Shown here: positions 50,581-58,459 of the stretch, piece by piece
Layout of the letters: each line of letters opens with the position of its first letter
Position numbering within the stretch: the first letter of the stretch is position 1
Origin: JANMDU01 sp031375105
GTDB lineage: Bacteria > Pseudomonadota > Gammaproteobacteria > Burkholderiales > Burkholderiaceae_C
Assembly: GCA_031375105.1 (NCBI GenBank)
Contig: JANMHJ010000060.1
Span: 15,490-79,489, forward strand
DNA: 64,000 bases
Reading direction: 5' to 3'
The notes under the pieces: model-generated
Databases searched by the model: none
Told to the model about the DNA's origin: nothing
What the model saw: only the letters and a program-made list of their open reading frames with translations
Made by a program: the position numbers and the translations under genes

Positions 50581-51525
50581 TCAGGCGCTATGGTCTGTGG
50601 TTTGGTGAGTGGCTGATTCCAATCCACTCACAATTCCCGGCACGACTTTGCGCAGATGATTGGCGAAATCGAGCAGATGCGTCGCTTGCGCTTCTGCGCG
50701 GGGCCAGCTTGCTTCAAAGCTGATCATGAGCTCTTGGCCAGATTTGTCGGTGATCGGTAGCGCTGTTGGCGCGCTTGTTGTCAGTTTTGATTTTGGCAGG
50801 ATGGCTGAGCCAATTCCCAATGCGGCCCATTCTTGCAGCACCTTGTAGCTCATGGCTTGCCCCGAGTATTCGTGAAGCTTGCGGCGCTGGCTACGAAACA
50901 AAGCGCGGGTCGCGCGGGACAAACCGCAAGCATCGGGCACCATCACATACGTCTCATCCGCGATATCTTTAAGCTGGACCGATGGCGGGCGCAGGGCATT
51001 TGGCCACATCACCGTGGCGGGTATGAAGAGCAATGGCTCTTCATACAAGAAGCTGGCCAGCCACGGCCCCTTGTGCACGTTTGCCACGCCGAAAACAAAA
51101 TCCAAGAGACCGCCATCAAGCATGCGGTACAAATCAGCCATATTCATCTCACGCAGCACCACATCCACGTCTGGATGCCGCAGCCGAAACGGCTCAATCA
51201 TCAATCCCAACAGATGGGCGCTGATGAGCGGCGATGTGCCGATGCGGATCAAGCGCTTGCCTGGTCGCAGAAAAACCTGCGTCTGCTGCACTAAGCTGGC
51301 TTGGGCGCTGAGCACTTCGTTGATGTAAGGCAAGACGTGTGCGCCAAAAGCAGTGGGCGATACCGCGCGGGTCGTTCTCACAAACAATCGCTCTCCCCAT
51401 TCACTTTCCAACTGAGCGATGCCGTTTGACAGCGTGGGCTGGGTCACAAAACACGCCGAAGCCGCGGCCGTAAACGACCCCGTCGATGCGATGGCGCTGG
51501 CAAATCGAAGTTGGTTCAAATTCAT
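50581..51525 (-). CDS. LysR-family transcriptional regulator
   Basis: 314 aa. An N-terminal winged HTH (NQLRFASAIASTGSFTAAASACFVTQPTLSNGIAQLE) and a LysR substrate-binding domain (RLIRIGTSPLISAHLLGLMIEPFRLRHPDV). The effector cannot be told from sequence. It is divergent from the small protein/cupin pair at 51647-52615 and probably controls them; a 10-bp inverted repeat lies between. Confidence 0.9.
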   Translation of the reverse strand: MNLNQLRFASAIASTGSFTAAASACFVTQPTLSNGIAQLESEWGERLFVRTTRAVSPTAFGAHVLPYINEVLSAQASLVQQTQVFLRPGKRLIRIGTSPLISAHLLGLMIEPFRLRHPDVDVVLREMNMADLYRMLDGGLLDFVFGVANVHKGPWLASFLYEEPLLFIPATVMWPNALRPPSVQLKDIADETYVMVPDACGLSRATRALFRSQRRKLHEYSGQAMSYKVLQEWAALGIGSAILPKSKLTTSAPTALPITDKSGQELMISFEASWPRAEAQATHLLDFANHLRKVVPGIVSGLESATHQTTDHSA

Positions 51526-51549
51526 GCTTTATTTATAGCATATTTGAAT

Positions 51550-51602
51550 GAATCTTATGTAAAAATACAATTTCTCTATCAACACGACATTGCATAAGAT
51601 TC
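51550..51602. promoter_or_regulatory. 10-bp inverted repeat in the LysR divergent region
   Basis: GAATCTTATG (51550-51559) and CATAAGATTC (51593-51602) are perfect inverted copies whose centres are 43 bp apart, four helical turns. Likely paired LysR sites. Confidence 0.5.
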
Positions 51603-51646
51603 ACCCATGTTGACAGTTCGCCAGCATAATCTTCAAGGAATCCACC

Positions 51647-51928
51647 ATGTATTATTTACAAATCAATCTCGATGTCGCGCAAAAAGACCGTCCAGCGGCT
51701 GCTGCAATTTACAACCAATTCAAGGCAACCTTTCTGGCTGAGGCGCCCGGCGCGCAGTCTAAAAATCTGCTGATTCGCGATGAAGATGTGCAAGTCTTGC
51801 ATGGCTTCGATTCAGCAGAGCATGCCAATGCTTATCTCAGCAGTGCCATGTTTAACCAAGATGTCGTCGTCGCGCTCAAGCCGCTGCTGCAAAGAGCGCC
51901 AGATGTGCGTGTTTACGCTGCCGCCTGA
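51647..51928 (+). CDS. Small YCII/ABM-like protein of unknown function
   Basis: 93 aa, probably a dimeric ferredoxin-like alpha+beta barrel (MYYLQINLDVA, then VQVLHGFDSAEHANAYLSS). No catalytic motif stands out. AAGGA lies 7 nt before the ATG. It is followed after 12 bp by a cupin gene on the same strand, so they are one operon under the divergent LysR regulator. Confidence 0.55.
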   Translation: MYYLQINLDVAQKDRPAAAAIYNQFKATFLAEAPGAQSKNLLIRDEDVQVLHGFDSAEHANAYLSSAMFNQDVVVALKPLLQRAPDVRVYAAA

Positions 51929-51940
51929 TCCCAACTTGCC

Positions 51941-52615
51941 ATGAAGCTCAACACTGATCTGTCTCAACGTGTCGTACTTCGCTCGACTGAGCTGCCTTGG
52001 CAGCCCAGCCCAGTGGCCGGCATTCAACGGCGTTTGCTGGCCCGCGATGGCGGCGAAGATGCTGTGGCCACCAGCATCGTGCGCTATGCGCCCGGCTCGG
52101 TGTTTCCTTCTCATACGCATCCGCAGGGCGAGGAGATCGTCGTGCTTGAGGGCGAATTCGCCGATGAGCAAGGCATCTACCCTGCTGGCTCTTACATCAA
52201 AAATCCACCTCAATCCCGACATGCACCGAGAAGCGAAGCAGGCTGCACGCTGTTTGTTAAGCTGCGTCAGCTCGATGCGCATGATTCAGAAAGAGTGGTG
52301 GTGCGTCCGCCTGATCGGCAGTGGCATCCCGGCATGGTGCGCGGGTTGGAAGTCTTGGCTTTGAGCCACTTTGGTGCTGTGCACACCGCTCTTGTGAAAT
52401 GGGCACCCGGCAGCTTTTTCAACAAGCATCAGCATTTTGGGGGCGAAGAAATCTTCGTCTTGCAGGGTACGTTTCAAGATGAATACGGCAGCTATCCAAG
52501 CGGCACATGGCTAAGGAGCCCCCATCTGAGTTCACATCGACCTTATTCCGAGCTTGGGTGTTTGATCTTTGTGAAAGTGGGGCATTTGGCTCTATCGGAT
52601 GATCCCCTTGAATAG
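51941..52615 (+). CDS. Double-cupin (ChrR-like) protein
   Basis: 224 aa made of two cupin repeats. Repeat 1 has FPSHTHPQGEEIVVLEGEF with GSYIKNPPQSRH; repeat 2 has FNKHQHFGGEEIFVLQGTF with GTWLRSPHLSSH. In both, the H-x-H ... E ligands of a metal site are present, as in the cupin half of ChrR. The N-terminal zinc anti-sigma domain of ChrR is absent. The role is unknown; stress response or small-molecule oxidation are possible. Its stop abuts that of the convergent MAPEG gene. Confidence 0.8.
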   Translation: MKLNTDLSQRVVLRSTELPWQPSPVAGIQRRLLARDGGEDAVATSIVRYAPGSVFPSHTHPQGEEIVVLEGEFADEQGIYPAGSYIKNPPQSRHAPRSEAGCTLFVKLRQLDAHDSERVVVRPPDRQWHPGMVRGLEVLALSHFGAVHTALVKWAPGSFFNKHQHFGGEEIFVLQGTFQDEYGSYPSGTWLRSPHLSSHRPYSELGCLIFVKVGHLALSDDPLE

Positions 52616-53029
52616 TCAGCGCAAAGTTCCCAAAAGCTTCACTACCCAAACCAGTTGCATCACCCACTGCACCATCAAAAAGCTAAAGCGCAAAATCACA
52701 GCGCGGTTACGAGTGGAAATCAAATGCACAGTGGATTGCCCCACCCTCGCGGCCAGCAACCACAGCGCCAGCGGATCGGTGATCGCCGCATTCCCGCTCA
52801 GCGCTGCGGCGGCAATGATCGTGGCAAATGCAGGCAAGTTTTCATAGCAATTGGCATGCGCGCGGCACAGGCGGCCTGAGAAAGCTGAGACATCTTCGCC
52901 GCTGACGGCAAAGCCATTGGCGCGGCGCTCGCCGATCAGCGTGTAGTAGCAGCGCAGCGCGGCAATGCTGCCCAAGAGCAGCAAAGTCCATGCGGCGAAG
53001 CCGAGCAAGGCGATGAGTGAATTCGTCAT
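52616..53029 (-). CDS. MAPEG-family membrane protein
   Basis: 137 aa with four transmembrane segments. The family motif is RAHANCYENLPAFATII near 50. Eukaryotic MAPEG members conjugate glutathione; the bacterial role is open. The ATG at 53029 was chosen over a TTG at 53047, which would overlap the upstream gene. It follows the DJ-1 gene by 14 bp and is probably co-transcribed with it. Confidence 0.85.
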   Translation of the reverse strand: MTNSLIALLGFAAWTLLLLGSIAALRCYYTLIGERRANGFAVSGEDVSAFSGRLCRAHANCYENLPAFATIIAAAALSGNAAITDPLALWLLAARVGQSTVHLISTRNRAVILRFSFLMVQWVMQLVWVVKLLGTLR

Positions 53030-53043
53030 GATGGTTGCGTCTT

Positions 53044-53706
53044 TCAATACGGCGTTTTCAGCTCTTCAATGCGCTCGGCAGAAGTTTCTTCAAACATCCG
53101 CACCATGGCTTGCGCCCCAGCGCCGGCGGTATCGGGCGTACCGCTGCCAAAAGGTGGATCGGGGTAATACTCAATGCCTAGTTGAATCGTTTTGGCCACT
53201 TCCTCGCCTGCAATCAAACTCGCCAAATACAGCCCCGCATCAATGCTGGCCGACACGCCAGCGCCCGTGATGAGCTTGCCATCGCGCTGATAGCGCGTGG
53301 GCATCACCTTCGCGCCATACGCCGCCACGCGCTCGCGGGCAAACCAATTGGTGGTCACTTGCTTGTGCTGAAGCGCACCTGCCGCGCCCAGCAGCTCCAC
53401 GCCGTTGCAAATGCCGATCGTCCACTTGGAGCTGGCGTGCAAGCGGGCGATGGTGCTGATCAGCGCTTCGTCGTTCACGCCTTTGAACACGCCGGGGCCG
53501 CCCGGCACATACAAAACATCCGTGCTCTGCGTTTGCTCAAAGCTGCGGTAGCCCAGCAGCGCCAAGCGGCGCGTGTCGGCGTTGACCAAGCCGGTTTGCG
53601 CCGCAATGAATTCCACCTCCACACCCGGCACATTGGCCAGCACCTCGTAGCCGCCCACGATGTCTAGAGCGGTAAATCCATCAAACAACACAATTGATAA
53701 ACGCAT
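53044..53706 (-). CDS. DJ-1/PfpI-family protein (isonitrile hydratase-like)
   Basis: 220 aa. Start MRLSIVLFDGFTALDIVGGYEVL; the nucleophile-elbow Cys is in TIGICNGVELLGAAG near 105, and TGAGVSASIDAGLYL follows, which resembles isonitrile hydratase InhA. AAGGA precedes the ATG at 53706. It is divergent from a GlxA-type activator that carries a related domain, the likely regulator. Confidence 0.85.
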   Translation of the reverse strand: MRLSIVLFDGFTALDIVGGYEVLANVPGVEVEFIAAQTGLVNADTRRLALLGYRSFEQTQSTDVLYVPGGPGVFKGVNDEALISTIARLHASSKWTIGICNGVELLGAAGALQHKQVTTNWFARERVAAYGAKVMPTRYQRDGKLITGAGVSASIDAGLYLASLIAGEEVAKTIQLGIEYYPDPPFGSGTPDTAGAGAQAMVRMFEETSAERIEELKTPY

Positions 53707-53830
53707 GATGTTTCCTTCCATGCCACAGCGGCATTCAGCGATTGTGCGAAGAACGGTGATGTGCAGCGCTTGGCAATAACGACATTTTTATTGTCATAAT
53801 CGCCATATCCATCTTTCAGCCCTTGAATCA

Positions 53831-54823
53831 ATGACCACCCCCAAACCTTTGCGCATCGCCCTACTCGCTTACGAAGGCTGCATGGGCTTAGAAGTCGTGG
53901 GCATCAGCGATGTGTTGCTCATGGCACAACATGTGGCGCGAGCGATGGGCTTGCCGGCGGCTGAGGCCATCGAGGTGCGCGTGGTCAGCGTGCAGGGGCG
54001 CAGCGTGAAGGCGGCAGGCGGCATCACGCTGGGCGCGCAGGCGCCGCGCGGCAAGTTCGATTGGCTCATCGTGCCTGGCCTTGAAGTGGTGCAAGGCCGG
54101 CAGTGGCCGGCCAAGCTCGCGCGCTTGCAGCCTGAGCTGGCCTTCATCCAGCGCAGCTTTGCACGCGGCACGCAAGTGGCCTCGGTCTGCGTGGGCAGCT
54201 TCATGCTGGCAGAAGCGGGGCTGCTGCAGGGCCGCCAAGCCACCACCGGTTGGATCATGGCGAAAGAGTTTGCTGCGCGCTATCCAAGTGTCAAACTTAA
54301 TCCACAAGCCATGCTGCTGGAAGACGGTGCCATCATCACCAGCGGAGCGTTCACCGCCACGTTTGACCTAGCGCTGCATCTGATCAAGCGCACCATGGGC
54401 GCGCAAGTGGCCAGCGCCACCGCCCGCATCGCCCTGCTGCCCAAGCCGCGCAGCAGCCAAGCGCCGTATATGGATGCGCAGCTCATTGCCCCGCCGCCGC
54501 CTGATACCGCCCATAGCTTTTCAGGCAACGTGGCGCAGTGGCTAGAAAAGCGTTTGCAAGAGCCCTACAGCTTAGATCGCCTCGCGCAGGCCTTCCACGT
54601 CAGCCCGCGCACGCTCATGCGCCGCGTGAAAGCCGAAACGGGCCATTCGCCGCTCACGCTCTTGCAACAAGCGCGGATCAGCCAAGCCAAGCAGTTGCTG
54701 CAATCGACAAACTGGAGCATTGCAAAAATCGTCGAAGAAGTTGGCTACAGCGACGTTGCCACCTTCAGCCGCCTCTTCTCGCGTGAGGTGGGCGAGACAC
54801 CGGCGCGGTATCGAGCGAGGTAG
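53831..54823 (+). CDS. GlxA-family transcriptional regulator (DJ-1 domain plus AraC HTH)
   Basis: 330 aa. A DJ-1/PfpI-like sensor domain covers ~1-200 with its Cys in VASVCVGSFMLAEAG. The AraC-type double HTH covers ~235-330 (LDRLAQAFHVSPRTLMRRVKAETG and IAKIVEEVGYSDVATFSRLFSREVG). It is divergent from the DJ-1 enzyme gene with a 124 bp gap that holds GACA-TTTTTAT-TGTC (53782-53796). Confidence 0.9.
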   Translation: MTTPKPLRIALLAYEGCMGLEVVGISDVLLMAQHVARAMGLPAAEAIEVRVVSVQGRSVKAAGGITLGAQAPRGKFDWLIVPGLEVVQGRQWPAKLARLQPELAFIQRSFARGTQVASVCVGSFMLAEAGLLQGRQATTGWIMAKEFAARYPSVKLNPQAMLLEDGAIITSGAFTATFDLALHLIKRTMGAQVASATARIALLPKPRSSQAPYMDAQLIAPPPPDTAHSFSGNVAQWLEKRLQEPYSLDRLAQAFHVSPRTLMRRVKAETGHSPLTLLQQARISQAKQLLQSTNWSIAKIVEEVGYSDVATFSRLFSREVGETPARYRAR

Positions 54824-54860
54824 ATATCATCCTTGATTCAAGTTTGCTTTAATTTAATTT

Positions 54861-54879
54861 TGTACTTATAATAAGTACA
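54861..54879. promoter_or_regulatory. Perfect palindrome upstream of the DUF4143 ATPase gene
   Basis: TGTACTTATAATAAGTACA has 9-bp arms around one base, 22 bp before the ATG, in a very AT-rich stretch. Operator-like; a T-run follows, so a weak terminator is also possible. Confidence 0.5.
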
Positions 54880-54901
54880 TTTTTGTATTACATCAGTCTG
54901 T

Positions 54902-56272
54902 ATGGAAGATCAAATACGTTCATCGTCAGCATCTGCACAAGACAGCTACCGCGCCGTCATCCGCCAAAAAATCGTGGATAGCATTGCGCGGCCTATGCCC
55001 GCCCTCACGCTGCGAGACACTTGGCTGCCCGCTGTCAGCAAGAAAGCCATCGCCGTGATTGGCATGCGCCGCGCGGGCAAAACCTCTCTGCTCTGGCAGG
55101 TCATGGCGCAGCAGCTTGAAGCGGGCGTGCCGCGCGAGGCGTTGGTGTATTTCAGCTTTGAAGACGAGCGCTTGGCCGGTATGGCGGCGCTTGATTTGCA
55201 GCTCGTGTTGGAAGAGTATTTCAAGCTCTACCCCAAGCGCCGTGATCGCGCGAAAACTGTTTTCCTGCTCGATGAAATTCAGCTCATACCCGGCTGGGAA
55301 GGCTTCGTGCGCCGCATTCTAGACACCGAGACGATTGAGCTGTATCTCTCTGGCTCATCGGCTAAGCTGCTCTCGCGCGAAATCGCCACCAGCATGCGAG
55401 GGCGGGCGTTGGAGGCCATCGTCACACCGTTTAGCTTCAGAGAAATGCTGCGCCACCATGGCGCGCTGCCCGCTCAGCCAACAGAGCGTTGGACGAAAGC
55501 GCAGCGCTCCGAGCTGCATCATCAGCTGGTGCAGTATCTCGCGCAGGGTGGCTTCCCGGAAGTGCAAGATTTCATCGCGCCTGAGCATGCCCGCCAGCGG
55601 CTAGAGCTTCTGAAAAGCTATGTGGATGTTGTGCTGCTGCGCGATGTGCTCGAGCGGCACAATCTCAGCCAGCCCCAGGTGCTACGCTGGCTCGTGCAGC
55701 AGTTGCTCGGCAATACAGCGGGCGCATTCAGCGTCAACAAATTCTTCAACGATCTCAAATCACGCGGTGTGGCCGTGGGCAAAGAGCGGCTGTATGAGTA
55801 TTTGGCGCATTTGGAAGACACCTTTTTAGTCACCAGCGTCAGCATCGCCAGCGATTCCGAGCGCCGCCGCCAAGTCAATCCGCGCAAGTCTTATCCGGTG
55901 GATACGGCTCTTTCTGCTTTGTTTGAACCCGCAGGCAAGCCCAACACCGGCCACGCGCTAGAAACCGTGGTGCTGCATGAATGCCTGCGCAGAGGCATGC
56001 AGCTCGCCTACGTGCGCACCGCGCAAGGCTACGAGGTTGATTTTCTGGCCAAGCGATACGACGGCCAGGCCACGCTCATCCAAGTCTGCACCGATATCAA
56101 CGACAAAGCCACCTTTGAGCGCGAAACCCGCGCCCTCCAAGAAGCCCAAGCAGAACACCCCGCAGCACAATGCCTGCTCATCGTCATGGAGCCGCCCACG
56201 CGAGCGGTAGACCTACCTGGCATTCAAATCGCGCTGGCGGTGGATTGGTTGCTAGAAGTGGTTGCCCACTAG
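54902..56272 (+). CDS. AAA ATPase with C-terminal DUF4143 domain
   Basis: 456 aa. Walker A GMRRAGKTSL (~53-62), Walker B VFLLDEIQL (~121), a sensor region ELYLSGSSAKLLS, and a C-terminal DUF4143 part with a nuclease-like segment YEVDFLAKRYDGQATLIQV near 378. Proteins of this class are widespread and patchy, with no settled function. No ribosome site is obvious. It is an isolated gene preceded by a palindrome and followed by element A copy R9. Confidence 0.85.
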   Translation: MEDQIRSSSASAQDSYRAVIRQKIVDSIARPMPALTLRDTWLPAVSKKAIAVIGMRRAGKTSLLWQVMAQQLEAGVPREALVYFSFEDERLAGMAALDLQLVLEEYFKLYPKRRDRAKTVFLLDEIQLIPGWEGFVRRILDTETIELYLSGSSAKLLSREIATSMRGRALEAIVTPFSFREMLRHHGALPAQPTERWTKAQRSELHHQLVQYLAQGGFPEVQDFIAPEHARQRLELLKSYVDVVLLRDVLERHNLSQPQVLRWLVQQLLGNTAGAFSVNKFFNDLKSRGVAVGKERLYEYLAHLEDTFLVTSVSIASDSERRRQVNPRKSYPVDTALSALFEPAGKPNTGHALETVVLHECLRRGMQLAYVRTAQGYEVDFLAKRYDGQATLIQVCTDINDKATFERETRALQEAQAEHPAAQCLLIVMEPPTRAVDLPGIQIALAVDWLLEVVAH

Positions 56273-56274
56273 AT

Positions 56275-56315
56275 GCTATCTATTCAATAGCACTCTGGGC
56301 AGATTCTATAACGGC
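56275..56315 (+). repeat. Element A copy R9
   Basis: GCTATCTATTCAATAGCACT, then CTGGGCAGATTCTATAACGGC, with the tail ACCTAAAACGCTCAAAAAA. Confidence 0.9.
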
Positions 56316-56365
56316 AAAAGACCTAAAACGCTCAAAAAACCGGCATCCATACTTCCAGGCTGCGA

Positions 56366-56959
56366 TTACTTCCACACCCTTTTCAGCTGCGCATCGCGGC
56401 CGCAGCCGTTGCGGTAGTAGCTGTAGCGCACGGGGTTTTTCTTGTAATAGTCTTGGTGGTATTCCTCGGCCAAATAGAAGGGGCTGGCGGCTGCTAGCTC
56501 GGTGTGGATGGTTTTGAAGCGGCCGGTTTTGAGCAGGGCATCGCGGCTGGCGACTGCGATTTGGCGCTCGGCATCGCTACCCCAATAAATGCCGCTGCGG
56601 TATTGGCTGCCCGAGTCGCAAAACTGCTTGTCTTTTTCTGTCGGGTCAATCGTCTTCCAAAAATACTCCACCAATTGCGAATACGTCACCTTCGCGGGAT
56701 CGTAGGTCACGCGCACGGCTTCGGTGTGGCCCGTCTGCCCTGCGCTCACGGCCTCATAGGTCGGGTTGGGCACTTTGCCAGCGGTGTAGCCCGATTCAGC
56801 GGCAATCACGCCCGGCAGCTTCTCAAAATCTGATTCGGTGCACCAAAAGCAGCCGCCTGCGAAGACGGCGGTGGCGGTGGCCGCTTGCGCGGTGTGCATG
56901 AGCAGCGCGCTGGCCAGCAAAGCGATGTGTTTGGTGTATTTCAAAGAGAGGATTGTCAT
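56366..56959 (-). CDS. msrA: Peptide methionine-S-sulfoxide reductase MsrA, exported
   Basis: Reduces the S-form of Met sulfoxide in proteins, 197 aa. A Sec signal peptide (YTKHIALLASALLMHTAQA) precedes the catalytic GGCFWCTESDF. GYTAGKVPNPTYEAVSAGQTGHTEAV and the C-terminal GCGRD with resolving Cys are as expected. The ATG at 56959 was preferred over an overlapping TTG at 56971. It lies immediately after msrB; both products should be periplasmic. Confidence 0.93.
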   Translation of the reverse strand: MTILSLKYTKHIALLASALLMHTAQAATATAVFAGGCFWCTESDFEKLPGVIAAESGYTAGKVPNPTYEAVSAGQTGHTEAVRVTYDPAKVTYSQLVEYFWKTIDPTEKDKQFCDSGSQYRSGIYWGSDAERQIAVASRDALLKTGRFKTIHTELAAASPFYLAEEYHQDYYKKNPVRYSYYRNGCGRDAQLKRVWK

Positions 56960-56971
56960 AAAGGCTTTCAA

Positions 56972-57472
56972 TTAGGTGCGCAGCGCGGGCAAAGCTTGCT
57001 CTTTGGGCACATAGGCCAGCGCCACGCCATTGTTGCAATAGCGCTTGCCGGTGGGCTTGGGGCCATCGTCAAACACATGGCCTTGATGCCCGCCGCAGCG
57101 CGAGCAGTGGTATTCGGTGCGCGGCAGAATCATCTTGAAATCCCGCGAGGTGCCAAGCGCAGCGGGCAGCGGCTGCCAAAAGCTCGGCCAGCCCGTGCCG
57201 CTGTCATATTTTTGCGCCGCATCAAACAAAGGCAAATTGCAAGCCGCGCAAACAAACGTGCCTGCGCGCTTCTCGCGATCCAGCGGGCTGCTGCCTGCGG
57301 GCTCCGTGCCATGCTCAAACAACACGCGATACGCCTGCGGCGATACAATCGCGCGCCACTGCGCCTCGGTTTTCTTCAAGGGGAATGGCGCTGCAGCCAG
57401 CGCAGAAGTGGCAGGCAAGGCCGCACCTGCGAACCAAGCGGTGAGCGTTTTCAGCATATGTCGTCTTTCCAT
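56972..57472 (-). CDS. msrB: Peptide methionine-R-sulfoxide reductase MsrB, exported
   Basis: Reduces the R-form of Met sulfoxide, 166 aa. A signal peptide (MLKTLTAWFAGAALPATSALAAA) with an RR pair before it could be Sec or Tat. Zinc Cys pairs are CAAC (~90) and CSRC (~136), and the catalytic Cys is in GKRYCNNGVAL. AGGA lies 8 nt before the ATG. First gene of the msrB-msrA pair, probably for repair of periplasmic proteins. Confidence 0.93.
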   Translation of the reverse strand: MERRHMLKTLTAWFAGAALPATSALAAAPFPLKKTEAQWRAIVSPQAYRVLFEHGTEPAGSSPLDREKRAGTFVCAACNLPLFDAAQKYDSGTGWPSFWQPLPAALGTSRDFKMILPRTEYHCSRCGGHQGHVFDDGPKPTGKRYCNNGVALAYVPKEQALPALRT

Positions 57473-57930
57473 GATGGCATCCTAAAGTTTTTTGTGAGAT
57501 TCAAAGCGCAGCAGAAGGTTGCTGGCATGGTTCTTATGTCTGATGGGCGGGGGGTTTCTTACATCCAGAGCTGCTTCACGCGAAGCATGCTGGTCAACTG
57601 AGCAGAATTTCACAGCACACGAATTACTATTAATTCAATAGCACTCTGCGCACATTTTGTGACGGCTAACGGCCTAAATGCCTCGTAAAAAGCGCGTCCA
57701 TGGCCGCATCTTACAAGCAGCTCATTTCCAGCCCCAGCATGGGATCAATTACCCCGATACATGTATAAATTCATACATTAACTCGCGCTATTTTCGCAAC
57801 GAATGCAGCTTGCACGGCGCATCAGTTAGATTTCTCAAAATACTCCACCCAGTGCTATATTTCAACATGCCCACTTCAGCTACCGAAGTGCAGCAATGGA
57901 TTGGCGATCATGATTTTATGGAGATATGCC
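57473..57930. other. 458-bp stretch without a convincing gene
   Basis: Holds element A copy R10 (57626-57667) and an AT-rich patch with a near-palindrome ATGTATAAATTCATACAT (57765-57782), possibly an operator for the downstream HTH gene. An 87-codon open frame (57678-57941) overlaps the HTH start and has no ribosome site or known match. No toxin gene was recognised. Confidence 0.5.
57626..57667 (+). repeat. Element A copy R10
   Basis: ACTATTAATTCAATAGCACT, then CTGCGCACATTTTGTGACGGCT, with the tail AACGGCCTAAATGCC. Confidence 0.9.
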
Positions 57931-58269
57931 ATGGCCACTAAACCATCCACCGCCAAACCTAAATTCAAGTCCGATGCCTTCGAAGCCATCCACACATCGG
58001 CAAGCGCCTTGCTCAAAATCGGCGCCATCAGCAAAACCACCATGCGCAGCTTCGACGAAAACTGTCTCGCGCAGCCCGCAGAGATCAAGCCACAGCAAAT
58101 CAAAAAACTGCGCGAGACGCACCACGTCAGCCAGCCCATCTTCGCCCGCTACCTGAACACCAGCCAATCGACCGTGCAAAAGTGGGAAACGGGCGCGAAG
58201 CGGCCGAGCAGTATGGCGCTGAAGCTGCTGGCTGTGGTGCAAAAGCATGGGCTTGAAGTTTTGGCCTAA
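57931..58269 (+). CDS. XRE-family HTH protein, antitoxin-like (HigA/YiaG type)
   Basis: 112 aa. The C-terminal HTH (IKKLRETHHVSQPIFARYLNTSQSTVQKWETGAKRPSS) matches Xre antitoxins. The N-terminal ~50 residues have SFDENCLAQ, common in the HigA/NadS group. GGAG lies before the ATG at 57931. The position upstream, where a RelE/HigB toxin would be expected, has no such gene, so it is an orphan or lost its partner. A good intrinsic terminator follows. Confidence 0.8.
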   Translation: MATKPSTAKPKFKSDAFEAIHTSASALLKIGAISKTTMRSFDENCLAQPAEIKPQQIKKLRETHHVSQPIFARYLNTSQSTVQKWETGAKRPSSMALKLLAVVQKHGLEVLA

Positions 58270-58272
58270 TTC

Positions 58273-58313
58273 ACTACTTATTTCGTAGCACTCCGCGCAC
58301 ATTTCATAACGGC
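58273..58313 (+). repeat. Element A copy R11
   Basis: ACTACTTATTTCGTAGCACT, then CCGCGCACATTTCATAACGGC, with a tail AACGGCCTAAAAACTCA. Confidence 0.9.
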
Positions 58314-58337
58314 AACTGGCTAAACGGCCTAAAAACT

Positions 58338-58370
58338 CACCTGCTCAAGGCAACTTGGGTAGGTGTTTTT
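58338..58370 (+). terminator. Intrinsic terminator after the HTH gene
   Basis: CACCTGCTCAA pairs with TTGGGTAGGTG (9 of 11), with loop GGCAAC and five T after the stem. Confidence 0.7.
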
Positions 58371-58401
58371 CATTACAAACCCGTAAAGCCACCTAGGTCA
58401 C

Positions 58402-58415
58402 TGTCAATTCTGACA
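58402..58415. promoter_or_regulatory. Inverted repeat upstream of the helicase gene
   Basis: TGTCA-ATTC-TGACA, 45 bp before the ATG. Operator-like. Confidence 0.35.
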
Positions 58416-58459
58416 ATCATTTTTGGACACATGCGGAAACTTAGGCTAACGTATTAGCC

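Noticed and set aside
57678..57941. Possible small gene before the HTH protein
   Set aside because: No ribosome site, unlikely composition, and overlap with the HTH start. It does not resemble a RelE/HigB toxin.
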